Assembly (NCBI GenBank): GCA_937989675.1
Contig: CALKRK010000060.1
Location: forward strand, 1-51,398
Length of the DNA: 51,398 nucleotides
Source: an uncultured Arenicella sp.
Lineage (GTDB): Bacteria; Pseudomonadota; Gammaproteobacteria; Arenicellales; Arenicellaceae
Reading direction: 5' to 3'
Within the stretch, counting starts at the first letter, position 1. The number at the start of each line of letters is the position of its first letter. Below, piece after piece: positions 26,771 through 37,101 of the stretch. The position numbers were made by a program, and so were the translations under genes. The notes under the pieces were generated by a model. The model made no database searches. It was not told the DNA's origin and saw only the letters and a list, made by a program, of their open reading frames with translations.

Positions 26771-28348
26771 ATGACTGAAAAAATGACTAAGCCTTCTCAC
26801 TTAAATTACAGCAAGCGAGCGCTAAAAGTTTCCAGCTTGGCAACCTTATTGTTTCTTTCTGGCTGCATGAGTAAGCTCCAAAATCTGCCGGATGAAGCGG
26901 ATATCAAGGTGCCTGAAAAATGGCAAACACAGACGCCAGAGACCAAACCTCTCGACACCAGCACACCTGAAACCGTACAAACAGAAGAAGTTAAAAGCGG
27001 CTGGTTAAGTAGTTTTGATGATCCAGAATTAGCCCGATATGTTGGCATCGCTCTACGCAACAATCCAGACTTATGGGCGTCAGCCGCCGACCTCAAAAAA
27101 GCCATCGAACAGGTTACTGTAACCGGCTCCGCGCTGTGGCCAAATTTAGGCGCAGATGTCCGTCGCACGAGAACGGATGACGAAGTTGATGGAATCACCA
27201 CCGAGATTCGCACCGTAACCGGCACACTCGACATTAGCTGGGAGGCTGACGTATGGGGCAAGCTCACTCAACGTAAACGCGCTGCCGCCTATTCAGCAAA
27301 AGCTCAAGGTGAAATTTATAACGCTGCCGAACTATCGCTGGTTGCCAATGTTACTCGCGCTTGGTTCAACCTAGTTAGCAATAAACTTCAACTGGACCTA
27401 GCACAACAGCGCTTAGAGAGCTTTCAAAATACGGCGAACTTAATTGAGGAAAACTACGAGCGAGGTCTGCGTTCAGCTCTGGATGTTTACCTAAGCCGTA
27501 CCGACGTGCAACGCGAAATCTTATCGCTGTCTGACTCCAAGTTTGACTACATTAGTTCATTGCGCGCATTCAAAACCTTAATGGGCGAATACCCCGATAT
27601 CGCCATGGAATTTGAAGCCAAACTGCCAACATTGAGTGGCGCGGTTTCCGCTGGCTTGCCGGCAAAATTACTGACACGGCGGCCCGATGTGAAAGCCAGC
27701 CAGCTTCAGTATAAAGCTCAGGTCGCAAACGCTAAAGCGGCCAATCGTGATCGCTACCCAACTATCAACTTTAGGGGTTCTATTAGTGATAGCCGAGATA
27801 GCTTTAACCAGCTCTTTGACAATGACAATATGGTTATGACGCTGGTTTCGGGAATCAGCCAGCCCTTGTTTCAGGCCGGTGCTCTAAAGTCACGAGAGGA
27901 CCAAGCCTATTACGACGCCGAGTCTGCGTATGCTTCATTGGTCAAAACCACGTTAAATGCTTTTGAAGAAGTTGAAAACGCTCTGTCCAGAGAATCACTT
28001 TTATTTGAACAGCATACTGCTATAAAGGAAGCGGTAAAATTGGCTCAAGGCGGTTTGAACCTAGCACTGGATCGTTATCAATCCGGTATTGAAAATTACA
28101 CAACTGTACTTCAGTCGCAAAGAAGCCTATTTGATTCAATGCAGAACGAAATCAATATTCGTAATGCCTTACTACAAAACCGCATCGGTATTCACCTAGC
28201 GTTAGGCGGAGACTTTGCAACCGAAGAAAGCCGTGCGACTGAGCAAACGCTCCCGAGCCCGATAGACAAAACAAAAGAAGTACTCACTGAACAAACAGAC
28301 ATAAAAACACAACCTGAACCCGAGCCCGATTCAAACAAGAACGGGTGA
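26771..28348 (+). CDS. RND efflux outer-membrane channel, NodT/OMF lipoprotein
   Basis: This 525-residue protein is a TolC-type outer-membrane factor. A hydrophobic leader ends in the lipobox LFLSGC, making Cys32 the lipid-modified residue. Two OEP repeats follow: ELARYVGIALRNNPDLWASA and the DISWEADVWGKL block, then LLTRRPDVKASQL and NRDRYPTINFRGS, all usual in the family. It exceeds the normal ~480 residues through an acidic, Pro/Glu-rich tail of about 45 residues. The adaptor starts 36 bases downstream, and the order OMF-MFP-RND-RND suggests one tripartite pump. Confidence 0.93.
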   Translation: MTEKMTKPSHLNYSKRALKVSSLATLLFLSGCMSKLQNLPDEADIKVPEKWQTQTPETKPLDTSTPETVQTEEVKSGWLSSFDDPELARYVGIALRNNPDLWASAADLKKAIEQVTVTGSALWPNLGADVRRTRTDDEVDGITTEIRTVTGTLDISWEADVWGKLTQRKRAAAYSAKAQGEIYNAAELSLVANVTRAWFNLVSNKLQLDLAQQRLESFQNTANLIEENYERGLRSALDVYLSRTDVQREILSLSDSKFDYISSLRAFKTLMGEYPDIAMEFEAKLPTLSGAVSAGLPAKLLTRRPDVKASQLQYKAQVANAKAANRDRYPTINFRGSISDSRDSFNQLFDNDNMVMTLVSGISQPLFQAGALKSREDQAYYDAESAYASLVKTTLNAFEEVENALSRESLLFEQHTAIKEAVKLAQGGLNLALDRYQSGIENYTTVLQSQRSLFDSMQNEINIRNALLQNRIGIHLALGGDFATEESRATEQTLPSPIDKTKEVLTEQTDIKTQPEPEPDSNKNG

Positions 28349-28384
28349 CAAAGGTTTTGGTGACCGACCCCCACACGAGTGACA

Positions 28385-29983
28385 ATGAGTAGTGAACTGA
28401 ATTTAAACCTTGATAATTCTGACGAAAAACCAAGTTCCAAAAGCCTTTTCAGAAAAATTCTAAGCGGGCTTGGCGCCGCATTGCTGCTCATTCCGCGTAA
28501 AGCACGGATCGTGATTACCATTGTGGGCGTCACGTTTGCGATTATGGCGTTGCTAACAGCCTTGCAGCCACAAGCTGAAAAGCGCGCAATTCCTGAAACT
28601 GTGGTCAAGGTCGATGTAATTGAGGTGGCACCTTCGGACTACCCGATAATAGTTGCCACCAACGGCACCATTCAGGCCGATACCCGCGGCAACCTGGTCT
28701 CTCAGATACGCGGTGAAATCGTACGCGTGTCAGATAAATTCAGAACTGGCGGTTCGTTCAAAAAGGGTGAGGTGCTGGCTGAAGTCGATCAACGCGATTA
28801 CTTAGCAGCTCGAAGTCAGGCCTTGGCCGCCGTGTCTCAAGCGAAAGCCAATTACCGACAAGAAGTGGCTAACGCCAAACAGGCCACACGCGACTGGGAG
28901 CGCTTAGGCAATACAGGCAGCGCACCAGACTTAGTCGCACGCAAACCACAATTGGCCGCCGCGAAAGCACAATTGGAATCAGCCGAAGCAAACCTCGAGA
29001 CAGCAAAACTAAATCTAGAGCGAACCTATATAACCGCACCGTATACGGGCCGAATTATTCAGCGACAAGCCGTACTTGGCCAATACGTCAGCATTGGTTC
29101 TGTGTTAGCGGAAGTTTTCGCAACCGAGGGCGTAGAACTGCGCTTGCCCCTCAGTCAAGACGAATTTTCGCAGCTTGGCTTAGATTCGCTCTCAAACGAT
29201 CAATTCAATAATCAGTTTGCCGTCACGCTGAGCACACAGGTGGGTAGCCAGCGCTATTTTTGGGATGCCAATGTTACCCGAACTGACAGCACCTTTGATT
29301 TGAACACTCGCCAGATTGATGTCATTGCGACAGTCAAAGATCCGTTCTCAAGCGCCGGTAACAAACCACCATTGAAGATTGGGCAGTTTGTGAACGCCAA
29401 CATTCAAGGTCGCACCGTTGAGAGCGCAATGGTTGTTCCCAATAAGGCACTGCGCGAAGGAAACTACGTGTTCGTTTCCCAAGATCAGCGGCTAGAGCGC
29501 AGGCCTGTCACTGTTATCTGGCAAGATGATCAAAATGCACTGATTGAGTCCGGCTTAAACGCAGGCGATTTAGTTGTCACAACTTCCTTAAACAGCACGC
29601 TCGCTGGCGCGAAGGTTAAATTTTCAGATTCACTCTCCACCGAGCCAGCCGAAGCTCTCGCTGAAAACCCGAATGCGGAAGACAGCCCTGAGCCGAATAT
29701 TGCCCCCGAACTGAATGCCAGTTCTGATACAGGCGAAATTCCAGCGCAAGCCCAGAACGACCTTAAGCAAACTGAACAGGCCCTTGAACAACAACTTGAA
29801 GATGTAATAAACGAAACATCGGGCACGTCACCCAATGGTGCGAGCGAAGGCGGGCAAGTTGCCGAGCCGCCACTAACAGAGCCACTGCCTGAAGAGGCTG
29901 CGGTAGAACCCGTTAACGAGACAGTTTTGCAAAATGAATCGGGTGGCACCACAGATAGCGGTAATGCCGCCATCCAAAACTAG
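28385..29983 (+). CDS. RND efflux periplasmic adaptor (membrane fusion protein) with long acidic tail
   Basis: The ATG at 28385 yields 532 residues; a GTG two codons earlier is possible. A membrane anchor (about 38-58) is followed by the lipoyl half motif GEVLAEVDQRDYLAARSQ, a coiled-coil hairpin rich in Ala/Lys/Glu (about 140-210), the second half-lipoyl YTGRIIQRQAVLGQYVSIGS, and a beta-barrel domain. Typical adaptors are about 380-400 residues. This one carries an extra C-terminal tail of roughly 115 residues (from about 418), rich in Glu, Pro, Asn and Ala and probably disordered. The tail has no homologue I recognise. Confidence 0.9.
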   Translation: MSSELNLNLDNSDEKPSSKSLFRKILSGLGAALLLIPRKARIVITIVGVTFAIMALLTALQPQAEKRAIPETVVKVDVIEVAPSDYPIIVATNGTIQADTRGNLVSQIRGEIVRVSDKFRTGGSFKKGEVLAEVDQRDYLAARSQALAAVSQAKANYRQEVANAKQATRDWERLGNTGSAPDLVARKPQLAAAKAQLESAEANLETAKLNLERTYITAPYTGRIIQRQAVLGQYVSIGSVLAEVFATEGVELRLPLSQDEFSQLGLDSLSNDQFNNQFAVTLSTQVGSQRYFWDANVTRTDSTFDLNTRQIDVIATVKDPFSSAGNKPPLKIGQFVNANIQGRTVESAMVVPNKALREGNYVFVSQDQRLERRPVTVIWQDDQNALIESGLNAGDLVVTTSLNSTLAGAKVKFSDSLSTEPAEALAENPNAEDSPEPNIAPELNASSDTGEIPAQAQNDLKQTEQALEQQLEDVINETSGTSPNGASEGGQVAEPPLTEPLPEEAAVEPVNETVLQNESGGTTDSGNAAIQN

Positions 29984-30034
29984 GGCGTATACCAATGCCC
30001 GCGACGCGATCTGTATCAGGCGGGGGAACGAAGT

Positions 30035-33000
30035 ATGATTGAGTGGTTTGCCCGCAACCCCGTGGCCGCCAACTTGCTTATGGTCGGCATCATCATCGCT
30101 GGTGTCTTCTCGGCTACGCAGTCCATTCCAATGGAGGTGTTCCCATCATTCGAGTCTGACCGAATAACCGTTCGAACTCAGTTTCGCGGTGCCACACCTA
30201 AATCTGTTGAAGATGGTGTGACCACTCGCGTCGAAGAAGCCATCTACGACCTCGACGGCATTGAGAAGGTTCGCGGCCATTCATCCGAAGGTTCATCCTT
30301 AGTCATAGCCGACGTTGCGCCAGGCTTTGACCGAAGAGAAATACTGAACGACATAAAATTACGAGTAGACTCACTAAACACACTTCCGGGCGCGGCTGAA
30401 AAACCAGTGGTGTCTATCAATCAGCGAAACTCAGGCGTAATCTTTGTTGCCGTTGTTGGTGAAGCAAACCAAAACATAAGCACCAAAGGCCTTCGCCAAA
30501 TTGCGGACAAAGTGCGCGAAGATCTTCTCACCGATCCAGCCATTACCACAGTCGAATTTGACAGCACCGCGAATTACGAAATCGGTATTGAAATTGCGCC
30601 TGAAGTCCTGGACAGCTACAACATTACGCTGGCGGAAGTCGGCCGCAGGATCCGCGAAGGCTCAGCCGATGTCTCCGCAGGAAATATTCAATCGAAAAAC
30701 GGCGATATTCTTGTGCGTTCGGCTGGCCAGGCCTACAACGCCGAGGAATTTGCACGCATTCCAATATTAACCAGCGGCGATGGCCAACCAATCCGATTGG
30801 GCGATATAGCGCGCATCAGTGACGATTTTGAAGAAACGCCGCTAATTACGCTCTTCGATGGCAAGCCTGTGGTTATGTTGGAAGTGCTAAGAGTTGGCGA
30901 ACAAAGCGCTATCGATGTTGCTGATGCTGTACACGCCTATATGGACAAGGCCCAAGATACGCTTCCATCGGGCATTAGCCTGCAGTTTTGGGATGACGAT
31001 GCAATACTGGTTAAAGCACGTCTATCGACACTGTTAACCAGTGGAATACAAGGCGGCATTCTTGTTCTATTACTTCTATCTCTATTTTTACGGCCAGCCG
31101 TAGCGTTTTGGGTTTTCCTCGGCGTGCCTGTTAGCTTTATGGGTGCCCTGATCTTCATGCCATTTGTAGGTGGCACCTTCAATATGGTTAGCCTATTCGC
31201 ATTTATCACAGTACTCGGCATTGTGGTGGACGACGCCATTGTCACTGGGGAAAATATTTATCGGAAAATGCGTGAAGGAGAGGATTCGCTCAGCGCTTCA
31301 ATCAACGGCACTAAGCAAATCGCAATTCCCGTAACGTTTGGCATACTCACAACCGTGGTCGCCTTCTCGCCATTGGCGGACATGGGCAACACACGCCAAG
31401 GCTTTCTGGCCGCACAAATCCCGATGGTAGTGATCCCTGTATTGTTGATGTCACTGATCGAATCCAAGCTGGTACTCCCTGCGCACCTAAGCCATATTAA
31501 GCCACGCCAAGAGAATCAAAAAACCAATTTTCTAGCCCGAATACAATTAAAAATTTCTCGCGGTTTCGAGCGTGCCATAGAGCGCTACTATCAGCCCTTT
31601 TTAAAGCGCTGCCTAAATAATAAGCTGGTGACGGTATGCCTGCTATTATGTGTGTCACTGATCGTAATCACTTATGCGCAACTAGGCCATATTCGCTTTA
31701 CCTTATGGCCACGGGTGCAGGCGGAAGAAATTCGTTTCTCTCTCACCATGCCGGATACCACCGGCTTCGCAACAACTCATCAACACATCCAGACTATCAA
31801 CACTAAAGTCCAGGAGTTGCAGGAAAAATATAGAGATCCTGAAACGGGTAAATCGGTTATCCGACATATTTTTTCCACCAGTGGTAGTTCAGGGCGCGTT
31901 AACAAAGCCTCGGTTGGCCGCGTAAGTGTGGAAATCATTCCGCCTCCGGAACGCCATGTGGAAATCACGGCTACCCAACTAGCCCGCGAAGTCAGGCAAT
32001 CAGTTGGTGTTATTCCTGGCATGGAAAAGTTAAGCGTTAGAGCTGAAACTGGTGGCGGTGTCGCCCCAATTGATATTCAGCTGTCGGGCGACAGCTTAGA
32101 GCGCATGGGTGAAGTTGTGAACCTCATCCGAGAAAAGCTCAAGGAATATCCGACTGTTTATGACATTCAAGATAACTATACTGGCGGCAAGGAAGAAATC
32201 AATATTGCCCTCAAACCAGCCGCTTATGCGCTTGGCTTGAACTTAGCCGACGTTGCTGAACAGGTTCGCCATGGCGTATTTGGGTTTCAGGCACAACGGA
32301 TACAACGAGGCCGCAATGAAATTCGAGTGATGGTGCGCTACCCCATAGAAAACCGCTCAGCCATAGAAGATTTAACACAGCTACCAATCAAGGTGCGAAG
32401 TAGCGCAACCGAAATACCGCTATCTGATATTGCGACGTTCAGCGCAGGCTCAAGCCCTACCACACTTTATCGCTTAAACCGCATTGGTATCTTGAATGTC
32501 ACCGCCGACATCGAAAAAGAGATTGCAGATTTATCCGCCATCATGCGAGATCTGAACAGTTTCATGCTGGAGGTAAAACAGAGTTATCCAGACATTAGTT
32601 ATGAATTTAAAGGTGAGGCCGAAGAACAAGCAAAGACCAATGACAGCTTAGCAAGTGGCACAATTATTGTCTTAATCTGTATTTATGCCTTGTTAGCGAT
32701 TCCCTTTAAGTCTTATGGGCAGCCATTTATTGTAATGTCGGTCATTCCATTTGGTGTGGTCGGCGCTATCCTGGGGCATATGCTGTTGATGCGTGACCTC
32801 TCATTTTTAAGCATAGTCGGGATGCTGGCCTTATCAGGAGTAGTGGTCAACGACAGTTTGGTGCTGGTAGACACAATCAACCAGCGTCGTAAACGCGGCA
32901 TGGAGCTATTTGAAGCGATAGTCACATCCGGCTCAGCTCGATTCCGACCGGTAATGTTAACCTCTCTCACTACCTTTGCAGGCCTAACACCGTTGCTATT

Positions 33001-33196
33001 AGACTTCAGCACACAAGCTGAGTTCCTCAAGCAAATGGCTATTTCACTTGGTTTTGGCATCTTGTTCGCTACCATCGTGACTCTTGTAATAGTACCCATT
33101 AATTACCTACTGGCACATCAAGTTAAACACGCAGTTCTGCGTTTTTGGAATGCGCCAGACACTCTAATCACAGACAAATCGGGGAGCAAAGCATGA
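30035..33196 (+). CDS. RND efflux permease, first subunit
   Basis: The 1053-residue length is standard for AcrB-type inner-membrane proton antiporters. TM1 follows MIEWFARNPVAANLLM. TM4 has VVDDAIVTGENI with the two proton-relay Asp (about 397-398). The large periplasmic loops contain typical GRVSVEI and RVMVRYPIENR sections. The TM10 segment GVVVNDSLVLVD carries Asn where AcrB has Lys940. The downstream permease starts inside its stop codon (ATGA), so the two are translationally coupled, as in heteromeric pumps of the MdtBC/MuxBC kind. Substrate unknown. Confidence 0.93.
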   Translation: MIEWFARNPVAANLLMVGIIIAGVFSATQSIPMEVFPSFESDRITVRTQFRGATPKSVEDGVTTRVEEAIYDLDGIEKVRGHSSEGSSLVIADVAPGFDRREILNDIKLRVDSLNTLPGAAEKPVVSINQRNSGVIFVAVVGEANQNISTKGLRQIADKVREDLLTDPAITTVEFDSTANYEIGIEIAPEVLDSYNITLAEVGRRIREGSADVSAGNIQSKNGDILVRSAGQAYNAEEFARIPILTSGDGQPIRLGDIARISDDFEETPLITLFDGKPVVMLEVLRVGEQSAIDVADAVHAYMDKAQDTLPSGISLQFWDDDAILVKARLSTLLTSGIQGGILVLLLLSLFLRPAVAFWVFLGVPVSFMGALIFMPFVGGTFNMVSLFAFITVLGIVVDDAIVTGENIYRKMREGEDSLSASINGTKQIAIPVTFGILTTVVAFSPLADMGNTRQGFLAAQIPMVVIPVLLMSLIESKLVLPAHLSHIKPRQENQKTNFLARIQLKISRGFERAIERYYQPFLKRCLNNKLVTVCLLLCVSLIVITYAQLGHIRFTLWPRVQAEEIRFSLTMPDTTGFATTHQHIQTINTKVQELQEKYRDPETGKSVIRHIFSTSGSSGRVNKASVGRVSVEIIPPPERHVEITATQLAREVRQSVGVIPGMEKLSVRAETGGGVAPIDIQLSGDSLERMGEVVNLIREKLKEYPTVYDIQDNYTGGKEEINIALKPAAYALGLNLADVAEQVRHGVFGFQAQRIQRGRNEIRVMVRYPIENRSAIEDLTQLPIKVRSSATEIPLSDIATFSAGSSPTTLYRLNRIGILNVTADIEKEIADLSAIMRDLNSFMLEVKQSYPDISYEFKGEAEEQAKTNDSLASGTIIVLICIYALLAIPFKSYGQPFIVMSVIPFGVVGAILGHMLLMRDLSFLSIVGMLALSGVVVNDSLVLVDTINQRRKRGMELFEAIVTSGSARFRPVMLTSLTTFAGLTPLLLDFSTQAEFLKQMAISLGFGILFATIVTLVIVPINYLLAHQVKHAVLRFWNAPDTLITDKSGSKA

Positions 33197-36100
33197 TTAA
33201 ATGGTTTGCAAAAAATCACGTCGCCGCCAACTTGCTTATGTTCGGCATTGTTATCATGGGGCTGTTGGCCATCAAGCGCGACATCCCTTTAGAATTGTTA
33301 CCTGAAATTGATCTAGAAACGGTATCAATCGTAACTGTGTTACCGGGCGGTAATCCAAAGTCATTAGAGCAAACGATCACCTCAAGGGTTGAAGAGGCGA
33401 TTGCCGATATTGAGGGCATCAAAAAGATCACCTCTCGCACCGCGGAGAGCGTTTCGAGTGTCTTTGCGCAAATCGAGCCGGGCTACGATAAGCAAGACTT
33501 ACTCAGTGATATAAAGATCCGGATCGATGCTCTCACCACCCTACCACTGGACGCAGAGCGCCCGATTATTCAGATTGTAGAAGCGCAGTTTCAAGTAATT
33601 GGTATCGCAGTCTATGGTGACGAAATGACTTACAACGAGTTGTTTCAAACTACGGAAGATGTACGGGAAAAGTTATTGCAGGTAGACGGCATCACTCGGG
33701 TCGGCGATTTACAAGGGCCGCCACGAGAAATGCATATCGAGGTAGCACCAGAAACACTTAAACAGTTTAATCTGACCCTCGCCGACATTGGGCAAGCAAT
33801 CCAACGCAACTCTACCGACATATCGGCCGGTAATCTGAAGACTCGGGATGGCGACATTCTGGTAAGAACCAATGGGCAGGCGTATTACGCCGATGAGTTC
33901 CGCGCCATACCGGTCACCAATTCTGGAGACCGGGTAGTCTACTTGGGCGATATAGCCAAAGTAATCGATGGCTACGAACTGACCCAGGTTGAAACTACCT
34001 ACAACGGCAAACCAGCATTAACATTTGAGGTTTACCGAGTTGGCACACAAAGTACGCTCGACTTGTCAGCACGCACTAAAAAATTTCTAGCCGAATATGA
34101 GAGCGAGTTACCCAAAGGAGCTAAGTTAGGCACCTATGGAGAAACCGCAAAGGTTGTTGAAAGCCGCTTAAACACACTTATCAGCAGCGCTATTCAGGGC
34201 GGTATTTTGGTGATGATTTTGCTTGCCTTGTTCCTAAGGCCGGCGGTTGCACTTTGGGTCGGCATTGGCATCCCGGTGTGCTTTTTAGGCGCCTTCGCGA
34301 TGATGCCAATATTGGGCGTCACGCTTAATATGTTGACCATGTTCGCCTTCCTGATTGTGCTTGGCATCGTGGTCGACGACGCCATTGTTACTGGCGAAAA
34401 CATCTACCGGCACATGCGTAATGGCATGCCACCTGAACAAGCTGCGGTATTCGGCACCGAGGAAGTGGCGGTGCCGGTCACCTTCGGCGTTGTGACAACA
34501 ATGATTGCATTCGCACCATTGCTTGCCATTGATGGCACCTTAGGTAGTTTTGCCAAGCAGGTCCCGTTGATTGTAATTCCGGTGCTGGCGTTTTCTCTGG
34601 TCGAATCAAAGTTAATTCTGCCTGCACACATGAGCACAATTAAAGCCCGTAACGAAGAAGAAATCTCTGGGCTTGGCAGGATACAGCAACGATTTTCTCG
34701 TGGCTTTGAAAATGCGATAATCCGAGTCTATCGCCCCTTTCTGGAGCGCTGCATAAACAACAAGACCATCACTATTGTTACCGCGATCTGCACATTTTTC
34801 ATCGTGGTCACCATTATGAGTGCGGGTTGGTTGAAATCTTCGTTCGCCCCCGAATTCGAAGACAATGCCGTATATGTCAATCTTTCAATGCCTGCAACGA
34901 CAGGTTATGACACCACAAAAAAATACATCGACAGAATCGTTGAGGCAGCTGATGAGATTTCTGGTGAGTTCGTAGACCTACAAACTGGAGGCACGGTATT
35001 TCGCTATAGCGTCGCGGTAGCGGGCCTCACCTTTGGTCCCGCTGGCCTGACCTTTGGCACCAATAAAGGCATCGTCATTGTTGAGATTGAGTCTGACCGT
35101 GCACGGACCGGCGACCTGTCGATCAAAGACGTACAAAACCGTTTAAGAGAGCAAATTGGCGATATTCCAGGTGCGGAGAAATTGAGCCTAAGCTCTAATT
35201 TTGCCGATGCCGGACGCCCCATTTCCATCGCGGTTTATGGCAATAACGATGAGCGTATCAGCGTTGCTGTGGAGTCGTTACGTGAATACTTAAAAGGCTA
35301 CCCTGGAGTCTTCGACATCCAAGATAATTTCTCGTCGGGTAAAGAAGAAATTCAATTGGAACTTACACCAATGGCCGACTCACTTGGGCTCTCATTAGCG
35401 AATATTTCTAATCAGGTTCGCCAGGCTTTATTTGGCTTTGAGGCACAACGAATTCAGCGTGGCTATGATGAGCTTAAGGTCATGGTTCGCTATCCACCTG
35501 GAGATCGCGAATCGCTCAACGACATGAATAACCTGCCGATCAGTGCCAATAATCAGAGCGGCACCATTCCGCTCTCTGAGTTGGCGTCTTTTAATACCAC
35601 CAACAGCGCCGCATCGATTTATCGTGACAGACAACGGCGTTCGGTGTCAGTAACAGCCGATTTAGATAAAGACAACGTAAACCAAAAAGTTTTGACCAAA
35701 GACTTAGTCCAATATTTAGAGACTTATTTCGCCGCTGAACCTGATCTGACCTATAGCCTTGAGGGCCAAGCGGAAAGTGAGCGTGAAGCGAATGCCAGCT
35801 TCGGCTTAGGCTTCTTGCTGGTATTAGCGGCGATCTACGCACTACTGGCAATTCCATTCAAATCTTTCTCGCAACCGTTTATCGTGATGTCGATTATTCC
35901 TCTAGCGATCATCGGTGCGATCATTGGCCACCTACTTCTAGGGTTATCATTTTCTATGTTGAGTGTGATGGGAATTCTGGCACTCACTGGCATTGTGGTA
36001 AACGACAGCCTGGTACTGGTCGACTACATCAATCAGCAACGCAAAAAAGGGGTTCCAATACTGGAGGCAGTACTTACATCTGGCGAAGTGCGCTTCCGGC

Positions 36101-36333
36101 CAGTTATATTAACTTCTTTAACTACGTTTGTCGGTTTGCTACCGCTGATGATAACCAGCGACACTCAATCTCAAGCGCTTGTGCCAATGGCCGTTTCATT
36201 AGGCTTTGGTATCTTATTCGCGACGATCATCACGCTCATACTCATTCCAGTTAACTACCTGATTTTTTATCGAATTGGATTGTGGTGGAACGACCAACCT
36301 GCACCTGATATGAAAGTAGCGATCACTCAATAA
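33193..36333 (+). CDS. RND efflux permease, second subunit
   Basis: The ATG at 33193, preceded by GGGGAGC, is chosen over one 48 bases upstream, because MIKWFAKNHVAANLLM then aligns with the first permease. The product has 1046 residues, with VVDDAIVTGENI in TM4 (both relay Asp present) and GIVVNDSLVLVD in TM10, again with Asn at the Lys940 position of AcrB. Periplasmic porter domains show ELKVMVRYPPGDRES. It differs throughout from the first permease, so a hetero-oligomer is more likely than a recent duplicate. No transcription terminator is evident after it. Confidence 0.93.
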   Translation: MIKWFAKNHVAANLLMFGIVIMGLLAIKRDIPLELLPEIDLETVSIVTVLPGGNPKSLEQTITSRVEEAIADIEGIKKITSRTAESVSSVFAQIEPGYDKQDLLSDIKIRIDALTTLPLDAERPIIQIVEAQFQVIGIAVYGDEMTYNELFQTTEDVREKLLQVDGITRVGDLQGPPREMHIEVAPETLKQFNLTLADIGQAIQRNSTDISAGNLKTRDGDILVRTNGQAYYADEFRAIPVTNSGDRVVYLGDIAKVIDGYELTQVETTYNGKPALTFEVYRVGTQSTLDLSARTKKFLAEYESELPKGAKLGTYGETAKVVESRLNTLISSAIQGGILVMILLALFLRPAVALWVGIGIPVCFLGAFAMMPILGVTLNMLTMFAFLIVLGIVVDDAIVTGENIYRHMRNGMPPEQAAVFGTEEVAVPVTFGVVTTMIAFAPLLAIDGTLGSFAKQVPLIVIPVLAFSLVESKLILPAHMSTIKARNEEEISGLGRIQQRFSRGFENAIIRVYRPFLERCINNKTITIVTAICTFFIVVTIMSAGWLKSSFAPEFEDNAVYVNLSMPATTGYDTTKKYIDRIVEAADEISGEFVDLQTGGTVFRYSVAVAGLTFGPAGLTFGTNKGIVIVEIESDRARTGDLSIKDVQNRLREQIGDIPGAEKLSLSSNFADAGRPISIAVYGNNDERISVAVESLREYLKGYPGVFDIQDNFSSGKEEIQLELTPMADSLGLSLANISNQVRQALFGFEAQRIQRGYDELKVMVRYPPGDRESLNDMNNLPISANNQSGTIPLSELASFNTTNSAASIYRDRQRRSVSVTADLDKDNVNQKVLTKDLVQYLETYFAAEPDLTYSLEGQAESEREANASFGLGFLLVLAAIYALLAIPFKSFSQPFIVMSIIPLAIIGAIIGHLLLGLSFSMLSVMGILALTGIVVNDSLVLVDYINQQRKKGVPILEAVLTSGEVRFRPVILTSLTTFVGLLPLMITSDTQSQALVPMAVSLGFGILFATIITLILIPVNYLIFYRIGLWWNDQPAPDMKVAITQ

Positions 36334-36390
36334 ACGTTTGCTAAAACGAAAATTGAATCACTAGACTGATACGACACAGGCTGTTAGACC

Positions 36391-37053
36391 TTACAAATCA
36401 GTGTCATCGTTTGTTTTTTCAATCGTTAAACAATACTCTGATAAGGTTGTAAACGACTCCGATACATCGCCAATGAATTCATCGGCACTTCCCTTGTGAG
36501 CAATCTGGTTACCGATAATCACATCACAGTTAAACGGTACCAGTAGCGCTTCACCTTTAGGAAGTGCGCGCCCCAAGCCGTGCAACATAACCGGTGTAAC
36601 GGTCGTGTCGGGGCGGCCTTTCAACAAAAAATAGACACCTTTTTTAAGATCGCTCATGCGCTCCGGCTCACCTCGACTGCCTTCGGGGAACAAGATCAAT
36701 ACATTACCGTTATCCAATGCAGATTGGCAACCATCAAACAGTGCGTCACGCTCGGTCTTACCACTTCTATCCATCGGAATAATACCAATGCATTTTTGCG
36801 ATAGCCAAGCCATAAAGCCGCCCTTCTCTACAAAGTAATCTGCTGCCGCAACCGGCCTCACTTTATGAATCATCGAGAGCGGATATAAGCTCATTAGTAC
36901 CATGGTATCGAGATGGCTATTATGATTTGCCACAATCACCGCAGGCCCTTGCTTGGGCAAGTTATCGCGCCCTCGAATATTTAGCCCCAACACGATAAAT
37001 ACAACCGGCTTAATAAATAGAGCAAAGAAAACTATTTTTAGAAATCTTTTCAT
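36391..37053 (-). CDS. 1-acyl-glycerol-3-phosphate acyltransferase-like protein (PlsC family)
   Basis: This 220-residue membrane-associated acyltransferase shows the four PlsC motifs: NHNSHLDTM (H44-x4-D49), GIIPMDRSGK, FPEGSRGEPERM and PVMLHGLGRALPKG. Family members add a second acyl chain to lysophosphatidic acid. It has an N-terminal hydrophobic helix. AAGGTGAT precedes the start. It lies 48 bases after a CdsA-type gene and a CDP-alcohol phosphatidyltransferase, so its product probably feeds a dedicated lipid made by this operon; a housekeeping role is less likely because another acyltransferase is at the right end of the window. Confidence 0.87.
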   Translation of the reverse strand: MKRFLKIVFFALFIKPVVFIVLGLNIRGRDNLPKQGPAVIVANHNSHLDTMVLMSLYPLSMIHKVRPVAAADYFVEKGGFMAWLSQKCIGIIPMDRSGKTERDALFDGCQSALDNGNVLILFPEGSRGEPERMSDLKKGVYFLLKGRPDTTVTPVMLHGLGRALPKGEALLVPFNCDVIIGNQIAHKGSADEFIGDVSESFTTLSEYCLTIEKTNDDTDL

Positions 37054-37101
37054 ATCACATCACCTTGGATGGGTTTCATCATTGAGTAAGTCAAAGCTAG
37101 C

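Noticed and set aside
29530-29973. 147-codon frame opposite the adaptor's acidic tail
   Set aside because: A Ser/Ala/Gly-rich product from the complement of Glu/Pro codons; typical shadow frame with no start signal.
32713-33099. 128-codon frame opposite the end of the first RND permease
   Set aside because: The permease is certain in this place, and the antisense product shows no domain or start signal.
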